A stretch of 64,000 bases of DNA from Granulicella sp. dw_53 (GCF_018449545.1 NZ_JAAVUR010000011.1:1-64000); one strand, 5' to 3'; numbered from the stretch's first letter, positions 1 to 8,948 are shown. Notes: generated from the letters alone by a model not told the origin. Program-made: numbers and translations.

Positions 1-1834
1 CGGGCGGGGGGGGGGGAGGGCTGGGGGGAAGGTGGCGGCGGGGGTGGGGCGGGGGGGGTCGGGGTCGGCGGTGGGGGGGCGGGTGAGGCGGGGGCGGGGG
101 GGGATGGAGGAGGTGGCGGAGGCGTTTCATCTGGGCGGTGTGGGTGCGGAGGGGGGCTTCGATGGGGGGAAGAAGCATGCGCATGAGCATGCCTTGAATG
201 AGGCTCAGATGGAGGCGCTGGGGACGATTGCGGCGGCGATGGCGAAGGGGGGCTTTCGGCCGCACTTGTTGTATGGGGTGACGGGTTCGGGGAAGACGAC
301 GGTTTATTTTGCGGCGATGCAGCGGGCTCTGGATGCGGGGCGGAGCGCGCTGCTGCTGGTTCCGGAGATCGGGCTGACGCCGGCGATGACAGGGCAGATG
401 GTGGCGGCGTTTGGGGGCGAGGTGGCGTTATTGCACTCGCAACTTACTCCGGATGAGAGGGCGGAGCAGTGGCACAGGATTCGGCGGGGCGAGGCGCGGG
501 TGGTGGTGGGGACGCGGTCGGCGGTGTTTGCACCGATGGTGAAGCTGGGACTGATCATTGTGGATGAGGAGCATGATTCGAGCTATAAGCAGGAGGAGAC
601 ACCGCGGTACCACGGGAGGGATGTGGCGGTGATGCGGGCGAAGTTCAATGAGGCGGTGGTGGTGCTGGGGTCGGCGACGCCGTCGCTGGAGAGCTGGTCG
701 AATGCGGAGAAGGGGCGCTACGCGCGGGTGGAGATGCTGACGCGGGTGATGGATCGTCCGCTGCCGGCGGTGGAGCTGGTGGATATGCGGGCGGAGTTTC
801 AGGCGGTGGGGAAGGAGGAGCTGTTCTCGCGGCGGCTGGTGGAAGAGGTGCAGGCGACGATCGATCGGGGGGAGCAGGCGATTGTGCTGCTGAATCGGCG
901 AGGGTACTCGTTCGTGGTGATGTGCCGGAGTTGCGGGGAGAAGATTCAGTGCGAGAACTGCGCGATCTCGATGACGTACCACAAGCAGGGGACCAGCGAT
1001 ATTGCGCAGCCGGGGCAGCGGCTGGAGTGTCACTACTGCGGATTTCGGAGGAATGTGCCGAAGGTGTGTCCGAAGTGCGCGAGCGAGCACTTGTACTACA
1101 TGGGGGCGGGGTCGCAACAGGGGGAGGAGAGGCTGCAGGAGATCTTTCCGGGGGCTCGGATTGGGAGGATGGACCGGGATACGGTGCGGGGGCGTTCCGA
1201 TATGGAACGGCTGTTGACGAGGCTGCATGCGGGGGAGATCAATCTGCTGGTAGGGACGCAGATGATCGCGAAGGGGCATGACATTCATGGGGTGACGCTG
1301 GTGGGGGTGGTGGGGGCGGACTTTGCGTTGGGGCTACCGGATTTTCGGGCGGCGGAGCGGGTGTTTCAGTTGCTGACGCAGGTGTCGGGACGGGCGGGGC
1401 GGGGGGAGCTGCCGGGGAAGGTCCTGGTGCAGACGTACTATCCGGATCACTATGCGGTGAAGTTCGCGGCGGAGCACGACTATCCGGGGTTTGTGGCGAA
1501 GGAGATGCAATACCGGCGGTGGATGCACTATCCGCCGTATGCGGCGCTTGCGAATGTGGTGGTGCAGAGCGAGAAGCTGGAGGAGGCGGCAGGGTGGTCG
1601 GCGACGCTGGGCCGGTGGTTCGAGCAGAGGCGTCTGGAGAAGATAAGGGTGCTGGGGCCGGCTGCGGCCCCGATTGTGCGGCTGAAGAGGATCTACCGCT
1701 ACCACTTCGTGCTGAAGGCGGAGAAGCGGCAAGGGTTAGGTGAGTTGTTGCGGGCGATGCTGGGATTTGCCGAGGCGCAGGGGATCCCACGACGCGGCCT
1801 GGTGGTCGATGTGGATGCGGTTCACTTAATGTGA
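1..1834 (+). CDS. priA: Primosomal protein N' (replication restart helicase PriA), 5' end outside window
   Basis: PriA is a 3'-5' superfamily 2 helicase that restarts stalled forks by loading the replicative helicase. Visible: Walker A GVTGSGKT, Walker B-type DEEH followed by DSSYKQEE, GSATPS motif, paired zinc-binding Cys clusters (CRSCGEKIQCENC and CHYCG...CPKC), then the C-terminal helicase lobe with GTQMIAKGHD and QVSGRAGR. The frame is open to base 1 (in-frame GTG at 32 is probably not the start), and only a Gly/Arg-rich stretch precedes the helicase core at about residue 45. The usual N-terminal DNA-binding domain must therefore lie upstream of the window or be lost. The first 120 bases are extremely G-rich. 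It converges on the HU gene. Confidence 0.95.
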   Translation, partial: GRGGGRAGGKVAAGVGRGGSGSAVGGRVRRGRGGMEEVAEAFHLGGVGAEGGFDGGKKHAHEHALNEAQMEALGTIAAAMAKGGFRPHLLYGVTGSGKTTVYFAAMQRALDAGRSALLLVPEIGLTPAMTGQMVAAFGGEVALLHSQLTPDERAEQWHRIRRGEARVVVGTRSAVFAPMVKLGLIIVDEEHDSSYKQEETPRYHGRDVAVMRAKFNEAVVVLGSATPSLESWSNAEKGRYARVEMLTRVMDRPLPAVELVDMRAEFQAVGKEELFSRRLVEEVQATIDRGEQAIVLLNRRGYSFVVMCRSCGEKIQCENCAISMTYHKQGTSDIAQPGQRLECHYCGFRRNVPKVCPKCASEHLYYMGAGSQQGEERLQEIFPGARIGRMDRDTVRGRSDMERLLTRLHAGEINLLVGTQMIAKGHDIHGVTLVGVVGADFALGLPDFRAAERVFQLLTQVSGRAGRGELPGKVLVQTYYPDHYAVKFAAEHDYPGFVAKEMQYRRWMHYPPYAALANVVVQSEKLEEAAGWSATLGRWFEQRRLEKIRVLGPAAAPIVRLKRIYRYHFVLKAEKRQGLGELLRAMLGFAEAQGIPRRGLVVDVDAVHLM

Positions 1835-1916
1835 TGTTTCCGACGAAAAAGGGGCCCGATAGACCTGAAGCTGCTGCTGGCTGAGTGTCAGCGATGTGCG
1901 GGGGCCCGGAGAGGTA

Positions 1917-2186
1917 TTACGTGAGCAGGTGGAGCTCTTTGCCAGGCTTGAAGCGAACGGCCTTCCCGGGGGCGATGGTGACTTCGGCGCCGGTGCGGGG
2001 GTTGCGTCCGATTCCAGTCTTGCGAGGCTTCACGGTGAAGACGCCGAATCCGCGGAGTTCTATGCGGTCACCGGCGACGAGGGACTGCTTCATGCTGTCG
2101 AAGATCGCGTCGACAGCGGCTTCCGCTTTGGTTCTGGGAAGCCCGGTGCGTTCGACAACCCGCTGTATTAGATCCTGCTTTATCAT
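1917..2186 (-). CDS. HU/IHF-family DNA-binding protein
   Basis: An 89-residue histone-like protein that bends and compacts DNA as a dimer. The N-terminal helices (MIKQDLIQRVVERTGL...) are followed by the beta-arm region with the signature FGVFTVKPRKTGIGRNPRTG and the C-terminal KAVRFKPGKEL, which matches the length and order of the HU fold. A well-placed sigma-70 type promoter precedes it. It is a single-gene unit transcribed away from dcd and convergent with priA. HU alpha, beta or IHF subtype cannot be assigned from sequence alone. Confidence 0.95.
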   Translation of the reverse strand: MIKQDLIQRVVERTGLPRTKAEAAVDAIFDSMKQSLVAGDRIELRGFGVFTVKPRKTGIGRNPRTGAEVTIAPGKAVRFKPGKELHLLT

Positions 2187-2234
2187 CTGGCGCGTCCTTG
2201 AATGAAGTCGAAGAAAAGATCGAGTGTTGTGCAG

Positions 2235-2263
2235 ATGGTAGAAAGAGGGAGAGAGATTGTCAA
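2235..2263 (-). promoter_or_regulatory. Sigma-70-type promoter of the HU gene
   Basis: On the minus strand a perfect -35 TTGACA (2258-2263) is separated by exactly 17 bases from a -10 TACCAT (2235-2240). It lies about 50 bases upstream of the HU start codon. Confidence 0.6.
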
Positions 2264-2426
2264 CGTCATAGCACTACCGTAAGATGAAGAAACTAATGGT
2301 CGATCGAATTGCCTACCAAGGTATCATGCCTTGTCGCCTAAGCGGCGAACTTGTGTGGCAAAACGTAGCCTAACAGTGTTCAGAGTGCTTGTCGTCAAAT
2401 GTTTTTTCAGGAAGGAATACAACAAA

Positions 2427-2981
2427 GTGGCCATCAAAAGTGACCGTTGGATTCGCGAGCAGGCGATGGACCACGGAATGATCTCTCCGTTTAGCGAAAA
2501 GCAGGTAAAGGATGGCGTGATTTCTTACGGGCTTTCCTCTTACGGATATGATCTGCGGGTCTCGGACGAGTTCAAAATTTTTACGAATGTTAACAGTGCC
2601 ATCATCGATCCGAAGGCGTTCGACGAGCGCTCGTTTGTGACGGTGCAGGCGGCGAGCGTGATCGTGCCGCCGAACTCGTTCGCGTTGGCGCGGTCGATTG
2701 AGTACTTCAAGATTCCTCGGGATGTGCTGACGATCTGCGTTGGCAAATCGACGTATGCGCGGTGCGGCATCATCGTGAATGTAACTCCCTTTGAACCGGA
2801 GTGGGAGGGCTTTGTAACGCTGGAGATCTCGAACACTACGCCTTTGCCGGCGCGGATCTATGCGAACGAAGGCCTGTGCCAGATCCTGTTCTTTCAGTCC
2901 GACGAGGTGTGCGAGGTTAGCTATGCGGACCGAAAAGGGAAGTACCAAAATCAGCAGGGAATTGTTTTGCCAAAGCTTTAA
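2427..2981 (+). CDS. dcd: dCTP deaminase
   Basis: Deaminates dCTP to dUTP in pyrimidine nucleotide supply. The 184-residue protein shows the trimeric dUTPase-fold motifs [10 protein letters not shown] (residues 106-115), TPFEPEWEG (120-128), and TLEIS with Glu133 in the position of the catalytic Glu. The open frame extends upstream to 2331, but the GTG at 2427 is chosen: it has a CAGGAAGGA ribosome site about 10 bases upstream and gives the family's normal N-terminus (MAIKSDRWI). Whether the enzyme is mono- or bifunctional (deaminase plus dUTPase) cannot be settled here. It stands alone between HU and a LuxR-type regulator. Confidence 0.93.
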   Translation: MAIKSDRWIREQAMDHGMISPFSEKQVKDGVISYGLSSYGYDLRVSDEFKIFTNVNSAIIDPKAFDERSFVTVQAASVIVPPNSFALARSIEYFKIPRDVLTICVGKSTYARCGIIVNVTPFEPEWEGFVTLEISNTTPLPARIYANEGLCQILFFQSDEVCEVSYADRKGKYQNQQGIVLPKL

Positions 2982-3047
2982 TTAGTTCCGTCGGAGTAGC
3001 ATTTCTACTACTTGCATGAGATCGGGCGTCTGGGCCGGGTAGTGATT

Positions 3048-3716
3048 ATGAATGAGGAACGGTCGTCGGAGGGACGTGTGCGGATCGGTCTGGTGGCGAC
3101 CGATCCGCTGCGATTGTTGGGGCTCGAGACGATCTTCGCCGACGATGCGAGGCTGGAGCTGGTTCCGGTGGCTGAGTCGGAGACTCTGGAGCTGACGGGA
3201 TATGCGCTGGTGGTGATCGACGCCGGGTACACGGACCATCTCTTCGAGCTGCTGACCGTGATTCGGGCGCGGTACTCCAGGTTGAAGGTGATCGTGGTGG
3301 GAATAGAGTCCGATCCCAGTTACATTCAGCGAGTGATCGGAGCGGGAGCCAAGGGCTACCTGACCCAGATGGCGAAGGAGAGCGAGATCCGGATGGCGAT
3401 CGATATCGTGCTGGACGGATCGGTATGGGCTCCGAGGAAGGTGCTGGCGAAGCTGCTTGAATCGTCCGAGTCTTCGGGAGGTTCTGGGGCTTTAGAGACG
3501 CCGAAGATTACGAGCCGGGAGCTGGAAGTGCTGCGGCTGCTGGTGGCGGGACGGCCGAACCGGGATATCGCTCTCTCCCTGGGAATCGATGCTGGTTCCG
3601 TGAAGGCGCATGTGGGGCGGCTGATGCGGAAGGTTGGGGTTGACAACCGCATTGCCCTGACGATGCAGGCCGTGGAGCGGAAGATGTTGGGGAATGAAAG
3701 CTCCGATTCCGAGTAA
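3048..3716 (+). CDS. LuxR/NarL-type response regulator with atypical receiver
   Basis: Residues about 10-120 resemble a receiver domain: IGLVATDPLRLLGLETIF start, an Asp in LVVIDAGYTD at the phospho-acceptor place, and GAKGYLT near the end. The C-terminus (SRELEVLRLLVAGRPNRDIA ... GSVKAHVGRLMRKVGV) is a clear LuxR-type helix-turn-helix. The conserved receiver Lys after GYLT is Gln here, and the N-terminal acidic pair is reduced to one Asp, so phosphorylation may be altered. The ATG at 3048 is preferred; an in-frame ATG at 3012 adds 12 residues and neither has a strong ribosome site. No histidine kinase lies nearby, so the signal and targets are unknown. Confidence 0.8.
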   Translation: MNEERSSEGRVRIGLVATDPLRLLGLETIFADDARLELVPVAESETLELTGYALVVIDAGYTDHLFELLTVIRARYSRLKVIVVGIESDPSYIQRVIGAGAKGYLTQMAKESEIRMAIDIVLDGSVWAPRKVLAKLLESSESSGGSGALETPKITSRELEVLRLLVAGRPNRDIALSLGIDAGSVKAHVGRLMRKVGVDNRIALTMQAVERKMLGNESSDSE

Positions 3717-3764
3717 ATCGAGTGAGATGGAGCTATTAACTGAAGGGTAAACATGTCTGCTCAA

Positions 3765-3795
3765 AGGTATATATACCTCCGTACCGTTGTACGGA
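3765..3795. other. Palindrome plus hairpin between regulator and SYLF gene
   Basis: A perfect 14-base palindrome AGGTATATATACCT (3765-3778) runs directly into a 7-bp hairpin, TCCGTAC (3778-3784), loop CGTT, GTACGGA (3789-3795). The palindrome could be a protein-binding site and the hairpin part of a transcript. It lies 50-80 bases after the LuxR-type regulator. Confidence 0.5.
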
Positions 3796-3841
3796 TCGGA
3801 GAAGTCGGGCAAAGTTGGCTAGTAACAAACTACCTGGGAGA

Positions 3842-3899
3842 GGGCTATAGAGGTTGGGTCAGGCTTGCCTGACACGATGTCTATAGCCCCTATTTTTTT
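3842..3899 (+). terminator. Nested-hairpin rho-independent terminator
   Basis: A 10-bp outer stem, GGGCTATAGA (3842-3851) with TCTATAGCCC (3880-3889), encloses a perfect inner hairpin, GTCAGGC-TT-GCCTGAC (3858-3873), and is followed by a T7 run (3893-3899). It either ends the regulator transcript or is the 3' end of a separate short RNA starting near 3745. Confidence 0.7.
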
Positions 3900-4137
3900 G
3901 TCCTGTGGAACGCCGGGTCGGATAAGGACGGCTAAAGGTCCGGAAACAAGCAACTTTGAATCGAAAGGCCACATCCTACAGGCTAGTTAGGTTGTTTGGG
4001 CCCATGAAGTTATGTGCAGCAAAAGGGCAAAGGTCTCTGGAGCAACAATCAAAAAAGTCTGTCACGCTCTAAGAAATTAGAATCGTCTCGCAAAAAAACA
4101 GCATGGCTTCATAGCCTAGAAATCAAGGACGGAGATT
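3900..4137 (+). other. Gene-free leader of the SYLF gene, possibly structured
   Basis: Holds no open frame I would call. CCTGT (3902-3906) can pair with ACAGG (3978-3982), enclosing CCGG at 3913-3916 and 3940-3943, which can pair with each other. This suggests a folded 5' leader or small RNA of about 80 bases. It does not match the riboswitch consensus sequences I know. AAGGACGGAG, about 4 bases before the ATG at 4138, is the ribosome site of the next gene. Confidence 0.35.
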
Positions 4138-4836
4138 ATGAAACAGATTAAGGCACTTGGATTAGGGTTGGCCCTCGCAGCAAGCTCGCTCATGGCATTT
4201 GGAGAAGACGTGAACGCCAAGTTGGCGGAGCGGTTGACGAATGCTACGTCCGTCATCAATCAGATTATGTCGGTCAGCCCCGATAAGACGATTCCGAACA
4301 GCATTCTTTCGGGAGCCTCCTGCGTCGTGGTGATTCCGAGCTACAAGAAGGGCGCATTCGTTGTTGGCGCTCAGTACGGCCAAGGCGTCGCGACCTGCAG
4401 AACCCCCAAGGGCTGGAGCGCGCCGGTGTTCGTACAGCTTGCAGGCGGTAGTTTCGGATTCCAGATCGGCGGACAGGCGACTGACCTGGTCTTGATCGCG
4501 ATGAACGACCAAGGGCTGCAGGACATGTTGAAGAACAAGTTCAAGATTGGCGCGGATGCGGCTGCTTCTGCCGGTCCAGTTGGCCGCAACGCTCAGGCTG
4601 GTACGGACTGGAAGCTCAATGCAGAGTTCCTGACCTATTCCCGCAGCAAGGGCCTGTTCGCGGGTATCAACCTGGATGGAACAGTTCTCTCACAGAATGA
4701 GGATGACACCCGCGCGATGTACGGCGCGAACGTTCCCTACACTGCTGTGCTGAAGGGCAACCAGGCGACTCCTCCTCCGGCGCGTCCGTTTGTTTCCACG
4801 GTGGCTCGCCACTTTGTGGGCGCACGCAACCAGTAA
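4138..4836 (+). CDS. SYLF (Ysc84-like) lipid-binding domain protein, exported
   Basis: The 232-residue protein starts with a signal peptide (KQIKALGLGLALAASSLMAFG, cleavage near residue 22). It continues with a SYLF/Ysc84 domain: SGASCVVVIPSYKKGAFVVG, GQGVATCR, GWSAPVFVQLAGGSFGFQIG and SRSKGLFAGINLDGTVL. Members of this family bind phosphoinositides or other lipids in eukaryotes; the bacterial role is poorly understood and the location is probably periplasmic. The C-terminus is Pro/Ala-rich. It is a single-gene unit with a leader of about 240 bases behind a terminator and its own terminator downstream. Confidence 0.85.
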   Translation: MKQIKALGLGLALAASSLMAFGEDVNAKLAERLTNATSVINQIMSVSPDKTIPNSILSGASCVVVIPSYKKGAFVVGAQYGQGVATCRTPKGWSAPVFVQLAGGSFGFQIGGQATDLVLIAMNDQGLQDMLKNKFKIGADAAASAGPVGRNAQAGTDWKLNAEFLTYSRSKGLFAGINLDGTVLSQNEDDTRAMYGANVPYTAVLKGNQATPPPARPFVSTVARHFVGARNQ

Positions 4837-4860
4837 TTGGATTGCAACGTTGTTGCAGAG

Positions 4861-4890
4861 AAGGGATGGCCTCGCAGCCATCCCTTTTTT
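4861..4890 (+). terminator. Rho-independent terminator of the SYLF gene
   Basis: AAGGGATGG (4861-4869) pairs with CCATCCCTT across an 8-base loop and runs into a T6 tract, 25 bases after the SYLF stop codon. Confidence 0.85.
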
Positions 4891-4988
4891 GCGTCTGCTC
4901 GCTGGTTCTTTCTATGGGCTGACGAGAGCGGGAGTGGCGCGTTATTCCTCAGGTCGTTTTTTGAAGGTAACCCCGGTAAACTAGGGAC

Positions 4989-5933
4989 TTGAGCACAGAA
5001 CAGGTACGAAAGATCAAGACTCAGAGGGTGACGCTCCGGCAGGCGCTGGAGTTTGGCGCCGTTTGGGTATTCGTCAACGCGCTGCGAGTGCTGCCGCGAG
5101 GGCTGGCACGTTGGGCAGGGGCGAGGGTGGGTTGGGTGAGCTATCTGTTGCTGGGGCGGCTGCGACAGGTAGGGGTGCGGAATCTGAAGCTGGCATTTCC
5201 GGAGAAGAGCGACGCCGAGCGTGAGGCGATTCTACGGCGGGAGTATCGCAATCTTGGCTGGCTATTGGCGGAGTTCTGCCAGATGCAGGATTACTCCGCG
5301 GAACGAGCGAGCGAGTTTATCCGGTACGAGGGGTTGGAGAACTATCAGAGGGCGCGGGACAAGGGGCGTGGGGTGTTGGTGTTGACGGGACACCTGGGTG
5401 GGTGGGAGCTTTCCAGCTTTTATCACTCGCTGATGGGGATGCCGATGGGGATGGTGATTCGGCGGCTGGACAATCCGCTGGTGGATGCCTATGTGAACCG
5501 GATACGGTGTCTGCATGGAAACCGGGTGATCCACAAGGATGACTTTGCGCGCGGGCTAATTGCGTCGATGCGCTCGGGAGAGACGGTGGGAATCCTGATG
5601 GATACGAATATGACTCCTCCGCAGGGGGTGTTTGTTCCGTTCTTCGGAGTCCCGGCGTGCACAGCCTCGGGGATGGCGCGGGTGGCGCAGAAGACAGGCG
5701 CGGCGGTGGTGCCGGGATTCCTGCTGTGGGATGAGCAGGAGCAGCGGTATGTGCTACGGTTTGGCGAGGAGATCGCCACGGTGGATACGGGAGATACAGA
5801 GGGCGATTCGGTAAGGAACACGGCCTTGTTTACAGCGATGCTGGAGGAGTATATCCGGGAGTATCCTGACCAGTGGCTGTGGATGCACCGCAGGTGGAAG
5901 ACTCGGCCTGCGGGCGAGACGGGGATTTATTAA
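4989..5933 (+). CDS. LpxL/HtrB-type lipid A late acyltransferase
   Basis: The 314-residue protein belongs to the lysophospholipid/lipid A acyltransferase family, which adds secondary acyl chains to Kdo2-lipid A at the inner membrane. Visible: an N-terminal hydrophobic segment, the catalytic H-x4-E motif as HLGGWE (about residue 136), [13 protein letters not shown], the [17 protein letters not shown] region, and a C-terminal [10 protein letters not shown] that is typical of the family. The start is TTG. Its stop overlaps the lpxD start by one base (TAATG), so the two genes are probably co-translated. The acyl-chain specificity is not readable. Confidence 0.85.
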   Translation: MSTEQVRKIKTQRVTLRQALEFGAVWVFVNALRVLPRGLARWAGARVGWVSYLLLGRLRQVGVRNLKLAFPEKSDAEREAILRREYRNLGWLLAEFCQMQDYSAERASEFIRYEGLENYQRARDKGRGVLVLTGHLGGWELSSFYHSLMGMPMGMVIRRLDNPLVDAYVNRIRCLHGNRVIHKDDFARGLIASMRSGETVGILMDTNMTPPQGVFVPFFGVPACTASGMARVAQKTGAAVVPGFLLWDEQEQRYVLRFGEEIATVDTGDTEGDSVRNTALFTAMLEEYIREYPDQWLWMHRRWKTRPAGETGIY

Positions 5934-6859
5934 TGGCGAATCTGGAGCAGGTTGCGGAGTGGGTGCATGCGGAGGCTCCGGCGATCGGGGTGGAGATCCT
6001 GCGGGTGGCGAGTCTTGAAGGCGCTACGGCGGATTCGATCGTGTTTGCGGTGGACAGGACGACCCTGGAGCTTGCGTTGCGGTCTCAGGCGGGCGCGGTG
6101 CTGGCCAATGTGAGGCAGCGCTCGGAGGAGCTGGAGTCAAATCCGAGGGTAGTGTGGGTGGCGGACCCTCGCTATGCGTTTGCGGTGGTGGCGCAGCAGT
6201 TGAAGGGACGCCGGGAGGCGGGTGGGGTCCATCCGACGTCTGTGGTGGCCGGGAATGTGGTGCTGGGGAGTAGGACGAAGGTCGGGCCGGGTGCGGTGCT
6301 CGAGGATGGGGTCGTGGTAGGGGAGGACTGCTCGCTGGGGGCGAACGTCACGGTGTATGCCGGGACGGTGCTGGGCGACCGCGTTGTGGTGCAGGCGGGT
6401 GCGGTGCTGGGATCGACGGGGTTTGGGTATGCGCGGGATGCGGAGAGCGGGAGGTATCTGCTGTTTCCGCAGCAGGGGACGCTGGTGGTGGAGGACGATG
6501 TCGAGATCGGCGCGAATACGACGATCGACCGAGGGGCTCTGGGGGAGACGCGGATTGGACGGGGAACGAAGATCGACAACCTGGTGCATATCGCGCATAA
6601 CTGCACGATCGGCCAGGATGTGATCATCGCGGCGCAGACCGGGATCTCAGGGTCGAGCGTGGTGGAGGATGGAGCGATTCTGGGGGGGCAGGTGGGGATC
6701 GGCGAGCATGCGACTGTGGGCACTGGGGTGATTTTGGGGGGCGGCGCGGGCGTCTTGAGTGGGAAGAAGATGCGCGGGGTGGGAGAGGTGTTTTGGGGGC
6801 GGCCAGCGCGGCCTCTGAAGGAGTATCTGAAGGATCTGGCGCGGTTAAAGCGGCAGTAG
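5933..6859 (+). CDS. lpxD: UDP-3-O-(3-hydroxyacyl)glucosamine N-acyltransferase LpxD
   Basis: Transfers a 3-hydroxyacyl chain from ACP to the 2-amino group of UDP-3-O-acylglucosamine, the third step of lipid A synthesis. The 308-residue protein has a short N-terminal uridine-binding domain, then hexapeptide repeats forming a left-handed beta-helix from about residue 100. [14 protein letters not shown] (214-227) carries the catalytic His (His222 by position), and the C-terminus is helical. The ATG at 5933 overlaps the acyltransferase stop. The lpxA and fabZ genes that often flank lpxD are not here, so this is a separate acyltransferase/LpxD pair. Confidence 0.93.
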   Translation: MANLEQVAEWVHAEAPAIGVEILRVASLEGATADSIVFAVDRTTLELALRSQAGAVLANVRQRSEELESNPRVVWVADPRYAFAVVAQQLKGRREAGGVHPTSVVAGNVVLGSRTKVGPGAVLEDGVVVGEDCSLGANVTVYAGTVLGDRVVVQAGAVLGSTGFGYARDAESGRYLLFPQQGTLVVEDDVEIGANTTIDRGALGETRIGRGTKIDNLVHIAHNCTIGQDVIIAAQTGISGSSVVEDGAILGGQVGIGEHATVGTGVILGGGAGVLSGKKMRGVGEVFWGRPARPLKEYLKDLARLKRQ

Positions 6860-6895
6860 TCTCTGGCGGGAGGCTTTCGTTTCGATTTGGGAAAA

Positions 6896-6932
6896 ATGCC
6901 GGAGCGGCTCGATGCTTTGGGGCTGCTCCGGC
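6896..6932 (-). terminator. Terminator of the ferritin-like operon, between convergent genes
   Basis: GCCGGAGC (6898-6905) pairs with GCTCCGGC (6925-6932). Read on the minus strand the hairpin is followed by ATTTTTC. It lies between the lpxD end and the ferritin-like gene end. Confidence 0.6.
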
Positions 6933-6966
6933 TGATTGATTGGAAGTGGAACTACTGTTCTATCGG

Positions 6967-7974
6967 CTATTTGATGAGACCGTTCATCCCATTCGGAAAG
7001 AAAACTCCCTTGGCGGGGCTGATGGTGGCGGAGCCGGAGATGGCTCCTCCGCCGGTGACGATGTTGAGTACCTGTGTCGTATTGCGGCTGAAGGCGATGA
7101 CGTGGGCATCGGAGTCGACGAGGGTCGTCGCGCTGAGGCTGGCTCCGCCGGCGAGCGAGACGCTCTGGGTCTGAACGCCGAAGTCGTCGGGGTTTGCAGC
7201 GGAAGAGAGAGCGGCGAGGGAGAGCTTGGCGCGAAGGGCGGAGACCTTCTGGGTGAGGCCCTGGTAGCCGAGCGCGCCGGTGGGGTCGAGCGTGTTGATC
7301 GTGGTACGGATGAGGCCGGCGTGATAGGCCTCGACGGCTAGGATACCGGCTGCCGCAGAGAGATATGCCTTACCGGTTGCTGTAGTGCTGAGCAGGGGAG
7401 CCGCTCCTTTGTAGGCGGTTACTCCTACGTCCTCGAAGATGTAAGCGCCGATGAGGAAGTTTGCATCGCTGGCAAAGGGATCGAATGAGGGCCCGATGAG
7501 CGCAGCGCCAGCCAAGGTGTTGAAGGCCGTGTTCAGGTCGATTGCAGGTTGAGCGACGGCGGCAGAACCGAGGGTAGTGCGCAGGAATCCGACGTGCTTG
7601 CCCTCTTCGATGGCGGTCTCGACTGCGTAGGAGCCGACGGCGATGCTGGTGAAGGGCACCTTGGGACTGCTCTTGACCGAGACGGTTCCCTGCGTGCCTG
7701 TGCCGGTGAGGGCGTAGGTCGAAGCGCCAGCAGCGGAGGAGGCGGAGTTGGATACGTCGATGGTGGTGCCGAAGGCGGCGAGGTAGTAGAAGTTGGCCTC
7801 AAGGTATTCGAGGTTGAGGGCGAAGTTGAGGATGTCGTTATCGGTGACGGAGGTGGACTGGGCCTTGGCTGTGCCTGCGAGTGCGAGGCCTGCGAGGGCG
7901 GTTCCACCGAGCATCATCATGGCTCGGCGGCCGGAGATTATTGCGTCTATTTTTTGGGTCTCTGAAGTTGCCAT
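6967..7974 (-). CDS. Tat-exported ferritin-like domain protein
   Basis: The 335-residue protein has a twin-arginine-like leader (GRRAMMMLGG, then a hydrophobic Ala/Leu/Gly stretch ending AKA, about residue 38). The following domain is ferritin-like: DNDILNFALNLEYLEANFYY, EEGKHVGFLR and VEAYHAGLIR place Glu and His in the spacing of a four-helix diiron protein. Iron binding is inferred. Proteins of this family are common in soil bacteria and mostly uncharacterised. It lies 11 bases downstream of a paralogue, and the two form one operon. Confidence 0.8.
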   Translation of the reverse strand: MATSETQKIDAIISGRRAMMMLGGTALAGLALAGTAKAQSTSVTDNDILNFALNLEYLEANFYYLAAFGTTIDVSNSASSAAGASTYALTGTGTQGTVSVKSSPKVPFTSIAVGSYAVETAIEEGKHVGFLRTTLGSAAVAQPAIDLNTAFNTLAGAALIGPSFDPFASDANFLIGAYIFEDVGVTAYKGAAPLLSTTATGKAYLSAAAGILAVEAYHAGLIRTTINTLDPTGALGYQGLTQKVSALRAKLSLAALSSAANPDDFGVQTQSVSLAGGASLSATTLVDSDAHVIAFSRNTTQVLNIVTGGGAISGSATISPAKGVFFPNGMNGLIK

Positions 7975-7985
7975 GGTTTTTATCC

Positions 7986-8948
7986 TTATGCCGCTGTGAC
8001 TTTGATGGTTCCGTTCAATCCGGAGGGGAAGAAGGCTCCCTTGGCTAGACCTGAGCCTCCGCCTGTGCCGTAGACGATGTGCAGGACCTGGTCCGTGCTG
8101 CGGGAGAAGGCGATTGCGTTGGTCGTATCGGCAGCGACGATGGAGCTGGCAGTGGCGGTGGTTGTGGGGAGCTTCAATGTGGTCTCGTTGCCGCCACCGA
8201 CTGAGGCGCGAAGCGCGGAGATCGAGTTGGCGAAGCCGAGGTAGGGATAGGCGGTTGCGGGGGAAGCCGATGCTGCGGCGATCGCTCGTCCGGTCAAAGC
8301 GGTGCGGACGTAGGCGGCGTGATATGCCTCCACGGCGAGGATTCCCGCTGCTGCCGTGAGATAGCCGGCGGTGATGCCCGCAGTGCTGATGAGAGGAGCA
8401 GCACCGTGGTAAGCGGTGACGCCAACGTCTTCAAAGATAAAGGCGCCTACGAGAAAGCTGTCGAAGTCGGCGAACGGATTGAAGGTGATGCCGGTGATCC
8501 CGGCCGCGGTAGCGAGTGCGGGGAAGGAGCTGGTGAAGTCGATGGTGGGCCGAGCTACCGCGGAGGAGCCCAGGGCGCTGCGCAGGAACTGAACGTGCGC
8601 CTGCTCGTCGTAGGCTATCTCGTTGAGAATCTGTTGTTGGGCCGCGGTGAGATTAGGGACCTTTGACCCGCCGGTGACCGCACCTGCTCCGGTTCCGGCA
8701 TCGGCGGTGGCAAGGCCGGATCCGGTTGCGGCGCGGAGGTAGAACTCGGCCTCGAGATACTCGAGGTTGAGGGCGAAGTTGAGGATGTCCGCGTCTGTGA
8801 AGGTAGTCGTAGCAGGAGTGGCGGGGATGGCGACGCCGTTATCGCCACATCCGACCAGAACTGCGGCGGCTGCCGTGGTGCCTGCTCCCGCAAGGAAGTT
8901 GCGGCGTGAGATTGCCTTCTTGTTAATGAACTCGTCCAGTAGTTCCAT
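7986..8948 (-). CDS. Tat-exported ferritin-like domain lipoprotein
   Basis: The paralogue of the next gene in the same operon, 320 residues from the ATG at 8948. That start has AAGGAG upstream and gives a clean leader; an upstream in-frame start adds 57 unrelated residues. The leader contains SRRNFLAGAG (Tat motif) and then a lipobox LVGC near residue 31, so the mature protein is probably a lipid-anchored extracytoplasmic protein. The ferritin-like domain shows DADILNFALNLEYLEAEFY, YDEQAHVQFLR and VEAYHAAYVR, the Glu/His positions of a diiron bundle. The second copy lacks the lipobox, so one partner may be anchored and the other soluble. Confidence 0.8.
   Translation of the reverse strand: MELLDEFINKKAISRRNFLAGAGTTAAAAVLVGCGDNGVAIPATPATTTFTDADILNFALNLEYLEAEFYLRAATGSGLATADAGTGAGAVTGGSKVPNLTAAQQQILNEIAYDEQAHVQFLRSALGSSAVARPTIDFTSSFPALATAAGITGITFNPFADFDSFLVGAFIFEDVGVTAYHGAAPLISTAGITAGYLTAAAGILAVEAYHAAYVRTALTGRAIAAASASPATAYPYLGFANSISALRASVGGGNETTLKLPTTTATASSIVAADTTNAIAFSRSTDQVLHIVYGTGGGSGLAKGAFFPSGLNGTIKVTAA

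Noticed and set aside
428-1288. 286-codon minus-strand open frame opposite priA
   Set aside because: Antisense shadow with Arg/His/Pro-rich low-complexity translation; PriA motifs are on the other strand.
3900-4010. Cyclic-di-GMP riboswitch before the SYLF gene
   Set aside because: The conserved core blocks of GEMM riboswitches are missing; only a generic stem is supported.
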